NCBI RefSeq assembly: GCF_016862435.1
Contig: NZ_BOMY01000042.1
Span: 124,001 to 188,000 of the forward strand
DNA from: Paractinoplanes tereljensis
GTDB taxonomy: Bacteria > Actinomycetota > Actinomycetes > Mycobacteriales > Micromonosporaceae
Direction of reading: 5' to 3'
DNA length: 64,000 nucleotides
A program made the position numbers and the translations under genes. Under the pieces are notes generated by a model. The model was not told where the DNA came from. It made no database searches and saw only the letters and a program-made list of their open reading frames with translations. Positions 32,798-41,740 of the stretch are shown piece by piece (position 1 is the first letter of the stretch; each line of letters starts with the position of its first letter).

Positions 32798-34087
32798 TTA
32801 CCGGCGGTGGCTGGCTGCCACTTTGAAATGCTTTCCGGGGTTTGGGCCGGGCGTGGCGGTAATGCGTAAGGGGCGGTCTGGCATGGTGATGGTCAGCTGC
32901 TGGACCAGCATCGCCGTGGTGGCTACCGCCAGGACCTCGGTCATGCCCGCGCCTAGGCAGGTGTGGCTGCCTACCGAGAACGGCGCGTACACCGACGCCT
33001 TACGGGCGGCCGTGAAGTCGCGGTCGATGTCGAAACGATCCGGGTCTGGGAAGTGCTCCGCGAGCTGGTGCGGCACCGACGTGGCCACCAGGACACGGCG
33101 GCCGGGCTCGACCCGGAAACCCTCGAAATCAAAACCCTCCAGCACGGTACGGGCGGAGCCGGGCGCCGGTGGATAGACCCGCAGCGTCTCCAGAACCAGG
33201 CCGCGCAACGCCGGCAGGTGTCGCAGCCGGTCGAAGGTCAGCGGCTCGTCGCCCACCTCGGCAGCCACCCGGGCCAGCACTGACGGGTGCTTCAGCAGGG
33301 CGTACAGCATGAAGCTGTACAGGTACGCGACGGTGTTTATGCCGGCGAAGTAGCCCTGCAGCGCCATTCCCGCCCGTACCTCTATGGGGTAAGGGTTTCC
33401 GTTCTCGTCCTTTGCTACCAGCGCTCGGTCCAGCAGGTCGGGTGGGCCGGGCTGGGGATGGGCGGCGCGCTCTTCCAGGGCAGCGCGGGCGAAGGCGTGG
33501 ATCTCGGCTCGGGCTCGGCGGTAAGCGGGGCGGCGCAGCGCCACCGCCGGCCACTTGCCGGCGATGGTGACGTCCAGGACCAGCTCGAACGCCGAGCGCA
33601 AGGTGTCGAACCTGGCCGCCGAATCGGCGCCGGTGAAGGCGATCGACAACTGGGCCGCGGCCAAACGCTGGAAGCGGTCCACCACCGGCACGGCCGGCTG
33701 GGCCGGCCACTCCTTCAGCAGGAATGCGGTCCGGGCGGCCACCTCGTCCCAGCGGGCGGCCAGCAGATCCCGGGACAGGCCGGTGGCCAGGACCTTGCGC
33801 AGATGCCGGTGCGGGCGACCACGCAGCACGTGCACCCGCATGCCGAACTCACGATTGAGGCCGCCGAAGCTCTCCTCGCTGGAGAAGACCTCGTCGCCTC
33901 GTTCCAGCAGGAAACGGTTGGCCTGTTCGCCGGCCATGATGACGAAGGCCTGGTTCAGGGCCCGGACCCGGAAGACCGGGCCCATCTCGCGGTACGTGTC
34001 CACCAAGAACTGCTGGACGTCGCCCATCATCCGCAGGGCGTTGCCGAGCACGGGCAGGCCGGGCGCGACCGGCGGGCTGAGCGTCAT
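32798..34087 (-). CDS. Cytochrome P450
   Basis: 429 residues. Heme-ligand motif FSVGSHTCLG with Cys377, K-helix ETLR, and PERF-like region DPDRFDIDRDF. The I-helix reads GYFAGINTVAYLYSF, where the usual acidic residue before the conserved threonine is asparagine, which could affect proton delivery. No membrane anchor, as usual for bacterial P450s. The idi gene ends 15 bases upstream, so the two form an operon facing away from the prenyltransferase/tryptophanase pair; it probably oxidises a prenylated indole or other prenylated product. Confidence 0.9.
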   Translation of the reverse strand: MTLSPPVAPGLPVLGNALRMMGDVQQFLVDTYREMGPVFRVRALNQAFVIMAGEQANRFLLERGDEVFSSEESFGGLNREFGMRVHVLRGRPHRHLRKVLATGLSRDLLAARWDEVAARTAFLLKEWPAQPAVPVVDRFQRLAAAQLSIAFTGADSAARFDTLRSAFELVLDVTIAGKWPAVALRRPAYRRARAEIHAFARAALEERAAHPQPGPPDLLDRALVAKDENGNPYPIEVRAGMALQGYFAGINTVAYLYSFMLYALLKHPSVLARVAAEVGDEPLTFDRLRHLPALRGLVLETLRVYPPAPGSARTVLEGFDFEGFRVEPGRRVLVATSVPHQLAEHFPDPDRFDIDRDFTAARKASVYAPFSVGSHTCLGAGMTEVLAVATTAMLVQQLTITMPDRPLRITATPGPNPGKHFKVAASHRR

Positions 34088-34102
34088 GCGTCCATTCTGG
34101 AC

Positions 34103-34675
34103 CTACATAAGAGCGGCCAAGGGGAGATCGGCTTCGTCGCCGGTCGGCCAGTCCCGTGGCGTCGGGCCGAGGGCGATCAGCGACCGGGCCTGCAGCCGAG
34201 ACCACGGAGAGTAAGCAGGGCTGTCGGCCAGCACCGCGCTCAGGAAGCCGTCCCAGGGGATCCACCGGACGGCGGCCACCTCGCCCGGATTGGGGTGCGG
34301 CTGGGCGGCCGCGGTCGCGTAGAAAACGGGGCACATCTCGTTCTCCACCACGCCGTCCAGCTCGGCGCGGTACCGGAAAGCGGGCAGCACCAACCGGATC
34401 TCGTCGAGTTCCAGGCCCAGCTCGAACGACGCCCGGCGGGCCACCGCGGCGCGCATCGACTCGCCCTCCTGCGGGTGCCCGCAAACGCTGTTGGTCCAGA
34501 TGCCGGGCCAGGTGCGCTTGCTGAGCGCGCGCTGGGTCAGCAGGAATCGGCCGGCGGTGTCGAACACGTAGCAGGAAAAGGCCAAATGCAGCGGTGTGGC
34601 GTCGGTGTGGACGGTGAGTTTGTCGTGGCGCCCCCGGGCACGACCGGCCTCATCGAGAAGAATGACGTGTTCCAT
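34103..34675 (-). CDS. idi: Isopentenyl-diphosphate delta-isomerase, type I
   Basis: 190 residues, full length for the Nudix-type isomerase. Catalytic Cys65 in TNSVCGHPQEGES and Glu113 in ENEMCPVF are present, along with LHLAFSCYVFD and TQRALSKRTWPGIW. It interconverts IPP and DMAPP and would supply the dimethylallyl donor to the prenyltransferase encoded divergently at 34889. First gene of a two-gene operon with the P450. Confidence 0.93.
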   Translation of the reverse strand: MEHVILLDEAGRARGRHDKLTVHTDATPLHLAFSCYVFDTAGRFLLTQRALSKRTWPGIWTNSVCGHPQEGESMRAAVARRASFELGLELDEIRLVLPAFRYRAELDGVVENEMCPVFYATAAAQPHPNPGEVAAVRWIPWDGFLSAVLADSPAYSPWSRLQARSLIALGPTPRDWPTGDEADLPLAALM

Positions 34676-34888
34676 GGCATTTTCCAGTTTCCGCAGACCG
34701 TTGCGAGGAGTAACCAGCCGGGCGTGGTCAACAGCCGCCCGACGCTACGAAACGTAATCGTCTGACGTCGCCGAGTGCATTGTGATCTATGTCTCCCTCG
34801 ACTAAGCGTGATGGTCCACTCACGATAGGTGAGACCCTCGTGATCCACACCTGGCCGCGGTTCCCCCACCGCAGAACAGGAAAACTTC

Positions 34889-35977
34889 ATGCGCCACTTC
34901 TCGGTCCTGGAGCATCTGGCCGGGCAGCTGAATCCACTTTGCCGTGTCCTCGACCTGGACCCGACCACCCCCTTGGACCTCCTGACCGCACTGCTCGGGC
35001 CGCACGGCGCACGATCGCTCGCCGACCCGCCGGCCTGGCCCTCCGATATCGCCGACGACCATTCGCCGGTCGAGTTCTCCGTCGCCTTCAACAACAACGA
35101 ACCCCCGGCCCTGCGCATCCTGGCCGAGGTGCCGGGCCTCCCGCCCGGGATAAATGCCAACACCCAGGCGGCGTACGCCTTTCTGGCCGACAATGCTGCC
35201 CGGTTCGGCCTTTCCACCCAACGCCTTGACGCCGTACGCGACCTGTTCGCCACCGCCCAGCCGGTCGGCAGTTTCGCGCTGTGGTGCTCGCTGGTTTTCC
35301 GGCACGGGCGCGATCCCGAGTTCAAGGTGTACTTCAACCCCGAGGTGGCCGGCGTCGACCGGGCCCCGGAACTGGTCGCCGAGGCGCTGGGCCGACTCGG
35401 TCTGGGTGACTCGTACCGAATGATGCTCGCCCGCTCGATCCGCCCCGGTGAGCTGGGCCGGCGCGACCGGCTCGCGTTCTTCGCCCTGGATCTGCACGAC
35501 GGGCCGCAGGCCCGGGTGAAGCTGTATGTCAGCCACTACGACGCCGACGCGGCCGACGCGGCCCGCGCCGCAACCGTGGTGGACGGCGTCAATCCGGACG
35601 AGGTCGCCGCGTTCTGCCTGGCCGCCGGCGGTGGCCACCGGTTCCGAGGGCGGCCGCTGGTCGGCAGCTACACCCTGGCCGGCGGGGCCGACCGGCCGGT
35701 CGGCTACAGCGTCTACGTCCCGATCCGCGACTACGTCGACGACGACCTGCAGGCCCGCGACCGGGTGGCGGCCGTGCTGGCCCGTCACGGGTTCAGCACC
35801 GCGCCGCTGCACCGGTCGATCGCCGCGGTGTCGCGCCGGCCGCTCGCCGCCGGGGTCGGGCTGATCGCGCACGTCTCGCTGCGCCTCGGGCCGCCCCGGC
35901 CGGGCGTCACGGTCTACCTGTCCGCCGAGGCGTACGAGGTTGCCCAGCCCCGCTCGGTCTGGCTGCCCGCCGCCTGA
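34889..35977 (+). CDS. DMATS-type aromatic (indole/tryptophan) prenyltransferase
   Basis: 362 residues, the normal size of bacterial ABBA-fold tryptophan dimethylallyltransferases. Characteristic pieces: PVEFSVAFNNNEPPALRIL, FKVYFNPEVAG, ARVKLYVSHYDAD, VGYSVYVPIRDYVDDD, with the conserved Lys/Arg/Tyr residues that hold the diphosphate. It transfers a dimethylallyl group to the indole ring of tryptophan or indole. AGGAAAA precedes the ATG. It is followed after 17 bases by tryptophanase, as in actinomycete 6-dimethylallylindole pathways; ring position cannot be told from sequence by eye. Confidence 0.88.
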   Translation: MRHFSVLEHLAGQLNPLCRVLDLDPTTPLDLLTALLGPHGARSLADPPAWPSDIADDHSPVEFSVAFNNNEPPALRILAEVPGLPPGINANTQAAYAFLADNAARFGLSTQRLDAVRDLFATAQPVGSFALWCSLVFRHGRDPEFKVYFNPEVAGVDRAPELVAEALGRLGLGDSYRMMLARSIRPGELGRRDRLAFFALDLHDGPQARVKLYVSHYDADAADAARAATVVDGVNPDEVAAFCLAAGGGHRFRGRPLVGSYTLAGGADRPVGYSVYVPIRDYVDDDLQARDRVAAVLARHGFSTAPLHRSIAAVSRRPLAAGVGLIAHVSLRLGPPRPGVTVYLSAEAYEVAQPRSVWLPAA

Positions 35978-35994
35978 ATCTGTTAGGAGTCACC

Positions 35995-37365
35995 GTGCCG
36001 CTGCCCCCGTACCGGATCAAGGTGGTCGAGCCCATCCCGTTCCTCAGCCCCGAGGAGCGGGCCGGCGCCCTGCACCTCGCCGGCTACAACCCGTTCAACC
36101 TGCGGGCCGACCAGATCACCATCGACCTGCTGTCCGACTCGGGCACCGGGGCCACCTCGGCGGCCCAGGAGGCGGCGGCCGCGGTCGGCGACGAGTCGTA
36201 CGCCGGGGCCCGCTCCTGGTTCCGGTTCCTCGACGAGGTGGCCGACCTGACCGGTTACCCGCACATCCTGCCGGTGCACCAGGGCCGGGCCGGCGAGCGC
36301 ATCCTGTTCGGCACGCTGCTGCGGCCGGGCCAGATCTGCGTCAGCAACACCCACTTCGACACCACCCACGCCAATGTGGAGCTGGCCGGCGCCGAGGCCC
36401 GCGACCTGCCCTGCCCGGAGGCGCTCGACCTGGACAGCCACGAGCCGTTCAAGGGCAACATCGACCTGACCGCGCTGGCCGAGCTGCTGGCCGGGCCGGA
36501 CGGCGAGCGGGTCGGCCTGGTGCTGATGACCATCACCAACAACGGCCTGGGCGCCCAGCCGGTCTCGATGGCCAACCTGCAGGCGGTGCACGCGCTGTGC
36601 CGGCAGCACGGTGTCCCGTTCTTCCTGGACGCGGCCCGCTTCGCGGAGAACGCCTGGCTGGTCCGCGAACGCGAGCCGGAGTACCACGGCTGGACGCCGC
36701 GGGAGATCGCCCGGCAGGCGTTCGACCTGGCCGACGGCTGCGTGATCAGCCTCAAGAAGGACGGCCTGGCCAGCATCGGCGGGTGCATCGGGCTGCGCGA
36801 CGACGACCTGCACGCCCGCTGCGAGGCCAATCTCATTGCCACCGAGGGCTTCTCGACGTACGGCGGACTGGCCGGGCACGACCTGGAACGGCTCGCCGTC
36901 GGGCTGCGCGAGGTGGTCGATCCGGCGTACCTCTCGGCTCGGGCGGCCGCGACCACCCACCTGGCGCAACTGATCAACGAAGCCGGGGTGGACACCGTCC
37001 AGCCGGCCGGCATCCACGCGCTCTACCTGAACGCCGGGCGCCTGCTGCCGCACCTGTCGCCGGCCGAATTCCCCGGGCATTCGCTCGGCTGCCAGCTGTT
37101 CCTGGACGGCGGGGTGCGCTGCGCCGAGCTCGGCTCGCTTTACCTGGGCACGATGGACGAACAGCACCGGCTGGTCACGCCGGCGCCGTTCGAGCTGGTC
37201 CGGCTGGCCATTCCGCGCCGGGTCTACAGCCAGGAGCACTTCGAGTACGTGGCGGAGACCCTCGCCGGGATCGCCAAGGACCCGGAACGGATCACCGGGT
37301 ACCGGATCGTGTCGACCCCGCCGATCCTGCGGCACTTCAAGGTCAGGCTGGCGCCCTTGCCGTGA
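35995..37365 (+). CDS. tnaA: Tryptophanase (beta-eliminating PLP lyase)
   Basis: 456 residues from a GTG with TTAGGAG upstream. Family landmarks: YNPFNLRADQITIDLLSDSG, VHQGRAGERILFG, NTHFDTTHANVELAG, and the PLP lysine Lys255 in ISLKKDGLASIGG; the N-terminal PYRIKVVEPI is typical. It would cleave (prenylated) tryptophan to the indole, pyruvate and ammonia. Tyrosine phenol-lyase is the closest alternative, but pairing with the prenyltransferase favours tryptophanase. The 3' end overlaps the convergent conservon GTPase by 23 bases. Confidence 0.9.
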   Translation: MPLPPYRIKVVEPIPFLSPEERAGALHLAGYNPFNLRADQITIDLLSDSGTGATSAAQEAAAAVGDESYAGARSWFRFLDEVADLTGYPHILPVHQGRAGERILFGTLLRPGQICVSNTHFDTTHANVELAGAEARDLPCPEALDLDSHEPFKGNIDLTALAELLAGPDGERVGLVLMTITNNGLGAQPVSMANLQAVHALCRQHGVPFFLDAARFAENAWLVREREPEYHGWTPREIARQAFDLADGCVISLKKDGLASIGGCIGLRDDDLHARCEANLIATEGFSTYGGLAGHDLERLAVGLREVVDPAYLSARAAATTHLAQLINEAGVDTVQPAGIHALYLNAGRLLPHLSPAEFPGHSLGCQLFLDGGVRCAELGSLYLGTMDEQHRLVTPAPFELVRLAIPRRVYSQEHFEYVAETLAGIAKDPERITGYRIVSTPPILRHFKVRLAPLP

Positions 37366-37903
37366 GCCGCTTCATGGCGTGCCGCACCAGGGTTACCAGC
37401 GCGAGCTTGCTGGACGGCCGGTCCCGGGCGTCGCACCACACCAGCGGCACCCGCGGGTCGAGCTCCAGGGCCCCGCGGATCTCCTCCTCGGTGTAGTCGC
37501 ACTCGCCGAAGAACCGGTTGACCGCGGTGACGAACGGGATGCCCCGCCGCTCGAAGTAGTCGACGGCGGGGAAGCTCGAGTCCAGCCGGCGGGTGTCGAC
37601 AAGCACGATCGCGCCGACCGCGCCCTGGGCCAGCTCGTCCCACATGAACCAGAACCGATCCTGGCCCGGGGTGCCGAAGAGATAGAGCACCACGTCGGGA
37701 CTGATCGTGATGCGGCCGAAGTCGAGTGCCACGGTGGTGGTCTTCTTGCCCTCCACCCCGGTGAGGTCGTCCACCCCGACACTGGCCTCGGTCAGGATCT
37801 CCTCCGTGGTCAGCGGCGGGATCTCACTCACCGAGGCCACCAGCGTCGTCTTGCCGGTGCCGAAGCCGCCGGCCACGACGATCTTGACCGATGTGCGGTC
37901 CAC
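37343..37903 (-). CDS. Conservon small GTPase (CvnD type)
   Basis: 186 residues from a GTG preceded by GGAGGAG. P-loop GGFGTGKTTLV, switch region TTTVALDFGR, DxxG-like LFGTPGQDRFWFMW, and VNRFFG where NKxD is expected. This matches the MglA-like GTPases of actinobacterial conservons, which relay signals with the roadblock and DUF742 partners. Last gene of a four-gene operon. Confidence 0.9.
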   Translation of the reverse strand: MDRTSVKIVVAGGFGTGKTTLVASVSEIPPLTTEEILTEASVGVDDLTGVEGKKTTTVALDFGRITISPDVVLYLFGTPGQDRFWFMWDELAQGAVGAIVLVDTRRLDSSFPAVDYFERRGIPFVTAVNRFFGECDYTEEEIRGALELDPRVPLVWCDARDRPSSKLALVTLVRHAMKRLTARAPA

Positions 37904-37936
37904 GTCTCCTCCTTACCGCCGTTCCAGGCCGGCGAG

Positions 37937-38302
37937 TTACAGCCTTTCCAGGCCGGCGAGCACCGAGTCGAGCAGGTGCAGGTCGATGATGTTCTGTTGC
38001 GCCGGCGTGCCCACGCCGAGGTAGCCCTGCTCGACCAGCACGTCGACCATCACCTTGGTGATCGCCAGCGGCAGGTGCAGGTAGGCGCCGATCTCGGCGA
38101 CCGACATCCAGGTCGAGCACCGGTGCACGATCGCGGTGTACTCCGGTTCGAGCCGGCGGGTGTCCACCGGCAGGGCCACCACCTGGGTGGCCAGGTCGAG
38201 GGTGGAGTCGCGCGGTGCGGTGCGGCCGTTCACCAGGACGTACAACGGTACGAACCGGCCGGCGGCCGACTCGTCGTCGCCGTCCCAGGTATCAAACGTC
38301 AT
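37937..38302 (-). CDS. DUF742 protein (CvnC type)
   Basis: 121 residues: FVPLYVLVNGRT, LDLATQVVALPVD, PEYTAIVHRC, then a winged-helix-like MSVAEIGAYLHLPLAITKVMVDVL. This is the standard DUF742 conservon component. The ATG lies inside the end of the roadblock gene (11-base overlap). Confidence 0.9.
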   Translation of the reverse strand: MTFDTWDGDDESAAGRFVPLYVLVNGRTAPRDSTLDLATQVVALPVDTRRLEPEYTAIVHRCSTWMSVAEIGAYLHLPLAITKVMVDVLVEQGYLGVGTPAQQNIIDLHLLDSVLAGLERL

Positions 38303-38699
38303 GGGCCGCCGCCCGGGCACCGGTGCCCAGATAGTCGCCGATGCGGGTGACGAGACGGCTCACCTCGTACGCCACCAGGCCCATGTCGACGTCCTCCTCG
38401 CACAGGACGGCCAGCCGGGCGTTCTGCCCGGCCGCCGCGATGAACAGGGTGCGGTCGCCGTACTCGATGACGACCTGGTGGACCGGGCCGCTCTCGAAGC
38501 GGCGCCCGGTGCCGGCCGCGACGCTGTACATCGAGGACGCACCGGCGGCGAGGATCTCGGCGAGGTCCTGCGACATGAACGTCGACTTCTGGATGATCAG
38601 GCCGTCGGTGGAGAGCACCACGACCGAGACGACGTGCGGAACCTCGACGAGGTCGTCCAGCATCCAGGGCAGGTCGGTGGAGGCAGTCGGATTGGTCAC
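38292..38699 (-). CDS. Roadblock/LC7 domain protein (CvnB type)
   Basis: 135 residues with the roadblock fold pattern: helix LPWMLDDLVEVP, strands HVVSVVVLSTDGLII, central helix DLAEILAAGASSMYSV, strands VHQVVIEYGDRTLFIAAAG and NARLAVLCEEDVDMG. It acts as the GTPase-activating or scaffold partner of CvnD. GTG start, four-base overlap with the kinase. Confidence 0.92.
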   Translation of the reverse strand: MTNPTASTDLPWMLDDLVEVPHVVSVVVLSTDGLIIQKSTFMSQDLAEILAAGASSMYSVAAGTGRRFESGPVHQVVIEYGDRTLFIAAAGQNARLAVLCEEDVDMGLVAYEVSRLVTRIGDYLGTGARAAAHDV

Positions 38700-41041
38700 G
38701 AGTTTCCGCCTTGCTCAGCGTTGTCGGTGGTGTCACGGTCGGCCGCCGCGCCCTCGGCCCAGCCCTTCTGGTACCGGGCGAACCGGTTACGGGCCTCCTC
38801 CGGCGAACGGGCCGGGGTGGCCGGCGCCTCGGCGCCGTCCTTCTTGCCGGCGTCGAGCAGCTCCGGTGCGAGGTGCTGCTGCGGGCGGCGGTGCGGCAGC
38901 GGCGGCCGCTCGGTCGCGGGCTTGGCGGCGGCCTCAGTCCGTGGGACGGCCACCGGCTCCTCGGCCTTCGGCTCCAGAATGGCTACCGCGGACCGGGCGA
39001 CCTGCGGCGCGGCCTCGGCCGGCGCCGGCCGCTGGGCGGCCGGGACGACCGGGATGGCCCGGGTGTCGCCCACGCCGTCGGCGTCGCCGCCGACCAGGAT
39101 CCGCTCCGGCAGCAGCACGATGGCCAGCAGCCCGCCGTACGCCGAGCGCCGCAGGCTGATCTGCACGCCCTCCCGCTTGGCCAGCTCGGCCACCACGTGC
39201 AGGCCGATCTGGGCGCCGTCGCGCAGCTCGGTCACGTCCGGCGTCGGGGCGGTGGCGAGCAGCGTGTTGGCCCGCTCCACCGCCTCGGCCGACATGCCCA
39301 CCCCGGCGTCCTCGATCTCCACCGCGACCCCGTGCTGGACCCGGCTGGAGGTGACCCAGACCGTGGTCTCCGGCGGGGAGAACGCCAGCGCGTTGTCCAG
39401 CAGCTCGGCCAGCAGGTGGATGACCTCGGCGACGGCGTGCCCGACCAGGGCCACGTCGTTGGCGCTGCGCAGGGTGATCCGCTGGTAGTTGCGGGCCTCG
39501 GCGAACGCGGCCAGCAGCACCCGGCGCAGCGGCACCGGGTTCTGGAAGCGCCGGCCGATCTGCCCACCGGCCAGGATGACCAGGTTCTCCAGGAACCGGC
39601 GGGTCTGGTTGAGCTGGTGGTGGATGTCGAACAGGTTGGTCAGCAGTTTCTCGTCGCCGACCTGCTCCTGCAGGTCCTCGACCACCTTGAGGCCGCGCTG
39701 GAGCGGGCGCTGCGGGCGGCGGGCGACGCCCATCAGCATCGCCGTACCGGCCGCACGGGCCTTGGCCTCGTCGACCGCCGCACCCGCCGCCGCCTGCAGC
39801 GACCGGTTGATGACCCGGGCCACCTGGCCGATCTCGTCGCCGCCGTAGTCCGGCGCGGCGAACTCGGCGGCCAGGTCGACCGGCTGGCGCAGGCGCAGCC
39901 GCTCCATGACGGCCGGTAGCCGCTGGTCGACAAGCGCATCGGCGTCGGTGCCGAGCCGGGCCAGGCGCACCGAGAGGGCCCGGTCGACCAGGACCCGGGA
40001 CTGACGCACCGCCCACAGGATCGCGGCCAGCGCCACCGCGAGGGCCAGCAACGAGCCCAGCGACGCGATGAGCAGCTGGTTGTTACCGGTGCGCATGGCC
40101 TTGGCGGACACCTGGTCGGCCTGCCGGACGGTGAGGTCGATCAGATCGCTGGAGACCGCGGCGGTCAGCTGGGACCACCGGTCCACCCCGATCGACAGGG
40201 TGGGCGGCACCCGCTTGGCCCACGGGCCGTTGGTGGTGATGCTGTTCTCCACCCGGACCAGCTGTTTCCAGTTCTCGCTCGCCTCGACCTCGGCGAACCG
40301 TGCACGGGCGTCCGGTTCGAGGTGGGCGGCGGAGCTGGTGAGCGCCGCGTGGTAGGCCCCGACCAGCCGCACGAACTCGAGGTAGTTGGCCTGGGTCAGC
40401 GGTCCGGAGGCGAGCGCGCCGTCGATGATCGAGCCGGCCCGGGACATCAGGTCGCTGGCCCGGAACAGCTCGGTGGCGAGGATGCCGCCCTGGGTCGCGG
40501 TCACGTCGGGCACCACGCGGGCCTGGTTGTCGAACAGGTCGGTGGCCGCGTCGAGCAGGTCGTTGTAGAACGAGGACGCGGTCTGGCCGGTCATCGACCG
40601 CGCGTCGATCGCACTGCGGGTGGTGGCGAGCCGGTCGAGGTAGTCGGAGAGGGCCGACCAGCGCGTCTTGATCGACTTCGGGGCCAGCCCGAGTGCGCCG
40701 TCCGCCGCCCCGCGCAGCACGGTCACCTGCTCGTCGGTCTGCCGGCGCCGGTCGAGCAGCGGGTTCAACCCGTTCGACGGGCGGGCCAGGTAGGCCACGC
40801 TCAGCCGGCGCTCCTGCTGCAGCGAGGAGAGCGCGGCCACCGCGGGGATGGAGACCTGGCGCACCGATTGGGCGACGGCCCGGTTGTAGAAGCCCTGGAA
40901 GACCAGGTAACCGGAAGCCGCGAACCAGATGAGCAGGGCCACCACACTGGGCACCAGAACGAGCCGCACGACCCGCCGGGCGATGGACTGTTGCCGGGGA
41001 TTTTGGTCTATCGCCGGACCGGCCGATATGGACGTCAACAT
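38696..41041 (-). CDS. Conservon sensor histidine kinase-like protein (CvnA type)
   Basis: 781 residues: TM1 ~25-50, an extracellular nitrate/nitrite-sensing-like helical domain (residues ~55-325), TM2 ~328-350, HAMP-like segment, dimerisation helices, and a HATPase domain with N-box ELLDNALAFSPP and G1 EDAGVGMS. There is no clear phospho-acceptor histidine box, as in other CvnA proteins. The C-terminal ~130 residues are Pro/Ala-rich and probably disordered. The 200 bases upstream to 41241 hold its promoter region; no obvious element seen. Confidence 0.9.
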   Translation of the reverse strand: MLTSISAGPAIDQNPRQQSIARRVVRLVLVPSVVALLIWFAASGYLVFQGFYNRAVAQSVRQVSIPAVAALSSLQQERRLSVAYLARPSNGLNPLLDRRRQTDEQVTVLRGAADGALGLAPKSIKTRWSALSDYLDRLATTRSAIDARSMTGQTASSFYNDLLDAATDLFDNQARVVPDVTATQGGILATELFRASDLMSRAGSIIDGALASGPLTQANYLEFVRLVGAYHAALTSSAAHLEPDARARFAEVEASENWKQLVRVENSITTNGPWAKRVPPTLSIGVDRWSQLTAAVSSDLIDLTVRQADQVSAKAMRTGNNQLLIASLGSLLALAVALAAILWAVRQSRVLVDRALSVRLARLGTDADALVDQRLPAVMERLRLRQPVDLAAEFAAPDYGGDEIGQVARVINRSLQAAAGAAVDEAKARAAGTAMLMGVARRPQRPLQRGLKVVEDLQEQVGDEKLLTNLFDIHHQLNQTRRFLENLVILAGGQIGRRFQNPVPLRRVLLAAFAEARNYQRITLRSANDVALVGHAVAEVIHLLAELLDNALAFSPPETTVWVTSSRVQHGVAVEIEDAGVGMSAEAVERANTLLATAPTPDVTELRDGAQIGLHVVAELAKREGVQISLRRSAYGGLLAIVLLPERILVGGDADGVGDTRAIPVVPAAQRPAPAEAAPQVARSAVAILEPKAEEPVAVPRTEAAAKPATERPPLPHRRPQQHLAPELLDAGKKDGAEAPATPARSPEEARNRFARYQKGWAEGAAADRDTTDNAEQGGNS

Positions 41042-41241
41042 TCATCCAATCCGGATAGAAAAACGATTCACCCAACGCCCTCGAAGCCGGCGGAAACACC
41101 GCACCGGCCCGCCACCCGAACGAGCTTGCAAACCCTAGCGCCACGCCCGTTCCGGCACCAGACGTAAGCATGCATTCTCTCGATCACCATCACGTTTTGC
41201 CTGGTCAACGCGGATCCAAAGTAGATCACACTTGGCTTGCG

Positions 41242-41676
41242 TCAGCCGATCCAGCGCACGGCGCCGAACTTCGCCGGGACGCGGTCGCGGGCGTCCGGCC
41301 GCTCCCCCGGGCCGCGGCCGATGACGTCGATCCCGGCCGGGGTGACCAGCGACCGCTCGAAGGTCAGCACGATGAGCTCGCGGTCGTCGCTGAGGTGCTC
41401 GACCCGCCACCGGCTGGTCAGCGCGCTCAGGACGCCGCGGCCCCGCCAGGTGAACACGCCGGTGCGGGCGTCGAACCGGTCGACGCCGGTGATCCGCCGG
41501 GTGGCCCCCGACCGGGTCCGGTAACTGACCACGTCGCTCAGGCTCAGCGGCGACCCGGGCCGGGCCGCGTAGGTGAAGGTCGGCCGCAGCCGCCGCCCGG
41601 ACAGCCACATCGGGAACGTGCTGGCCAGCACCCGCCACTCCCCCGGCAGAGTCTCCCGCAGCAGCTCCTCGTGCAT
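41242..41676 (-). CDS. Hypothetical beta-barrel protein (lipocalin-like)
   Basis: 144 residues from an ATG with GAGGGAG upstream. Alternating strands (GEWRVLASTFPMW, RPTFTYAAR, LSDVVSYRTRSG, ITGVDRFDARTGVFTWRG, SRWRVEHL, ELIVLTFERSLVTPAG) suggest an eight-to-ten-stranded barrel of lipocalin type, with GEW at the start as in many lipocalins. No signal peptide, so it is cytoplasmic. Family not identified with certainty. Confidence 0.55.
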   Translation of the reverse strand: MHEELLRETLPGEWRVLASTFPMWLSGRRLRPTFTYAARPGSPLSLSDVVSYRTRSGATRRITGVDRFDARTGVFTWRGRGVLSALTSRWRVEHLSDDRELIVLTFERSLVTPAGIDVIGRGPGERPDARDRVPAKFGAVRWIG

Positions 41677-41740
41677 CGCGCGCTCCCTCTGCTCTGAGAA
41701 TCAGACCTAGCCGGAGGCCGGTTGACTCCGAATACCTGTC

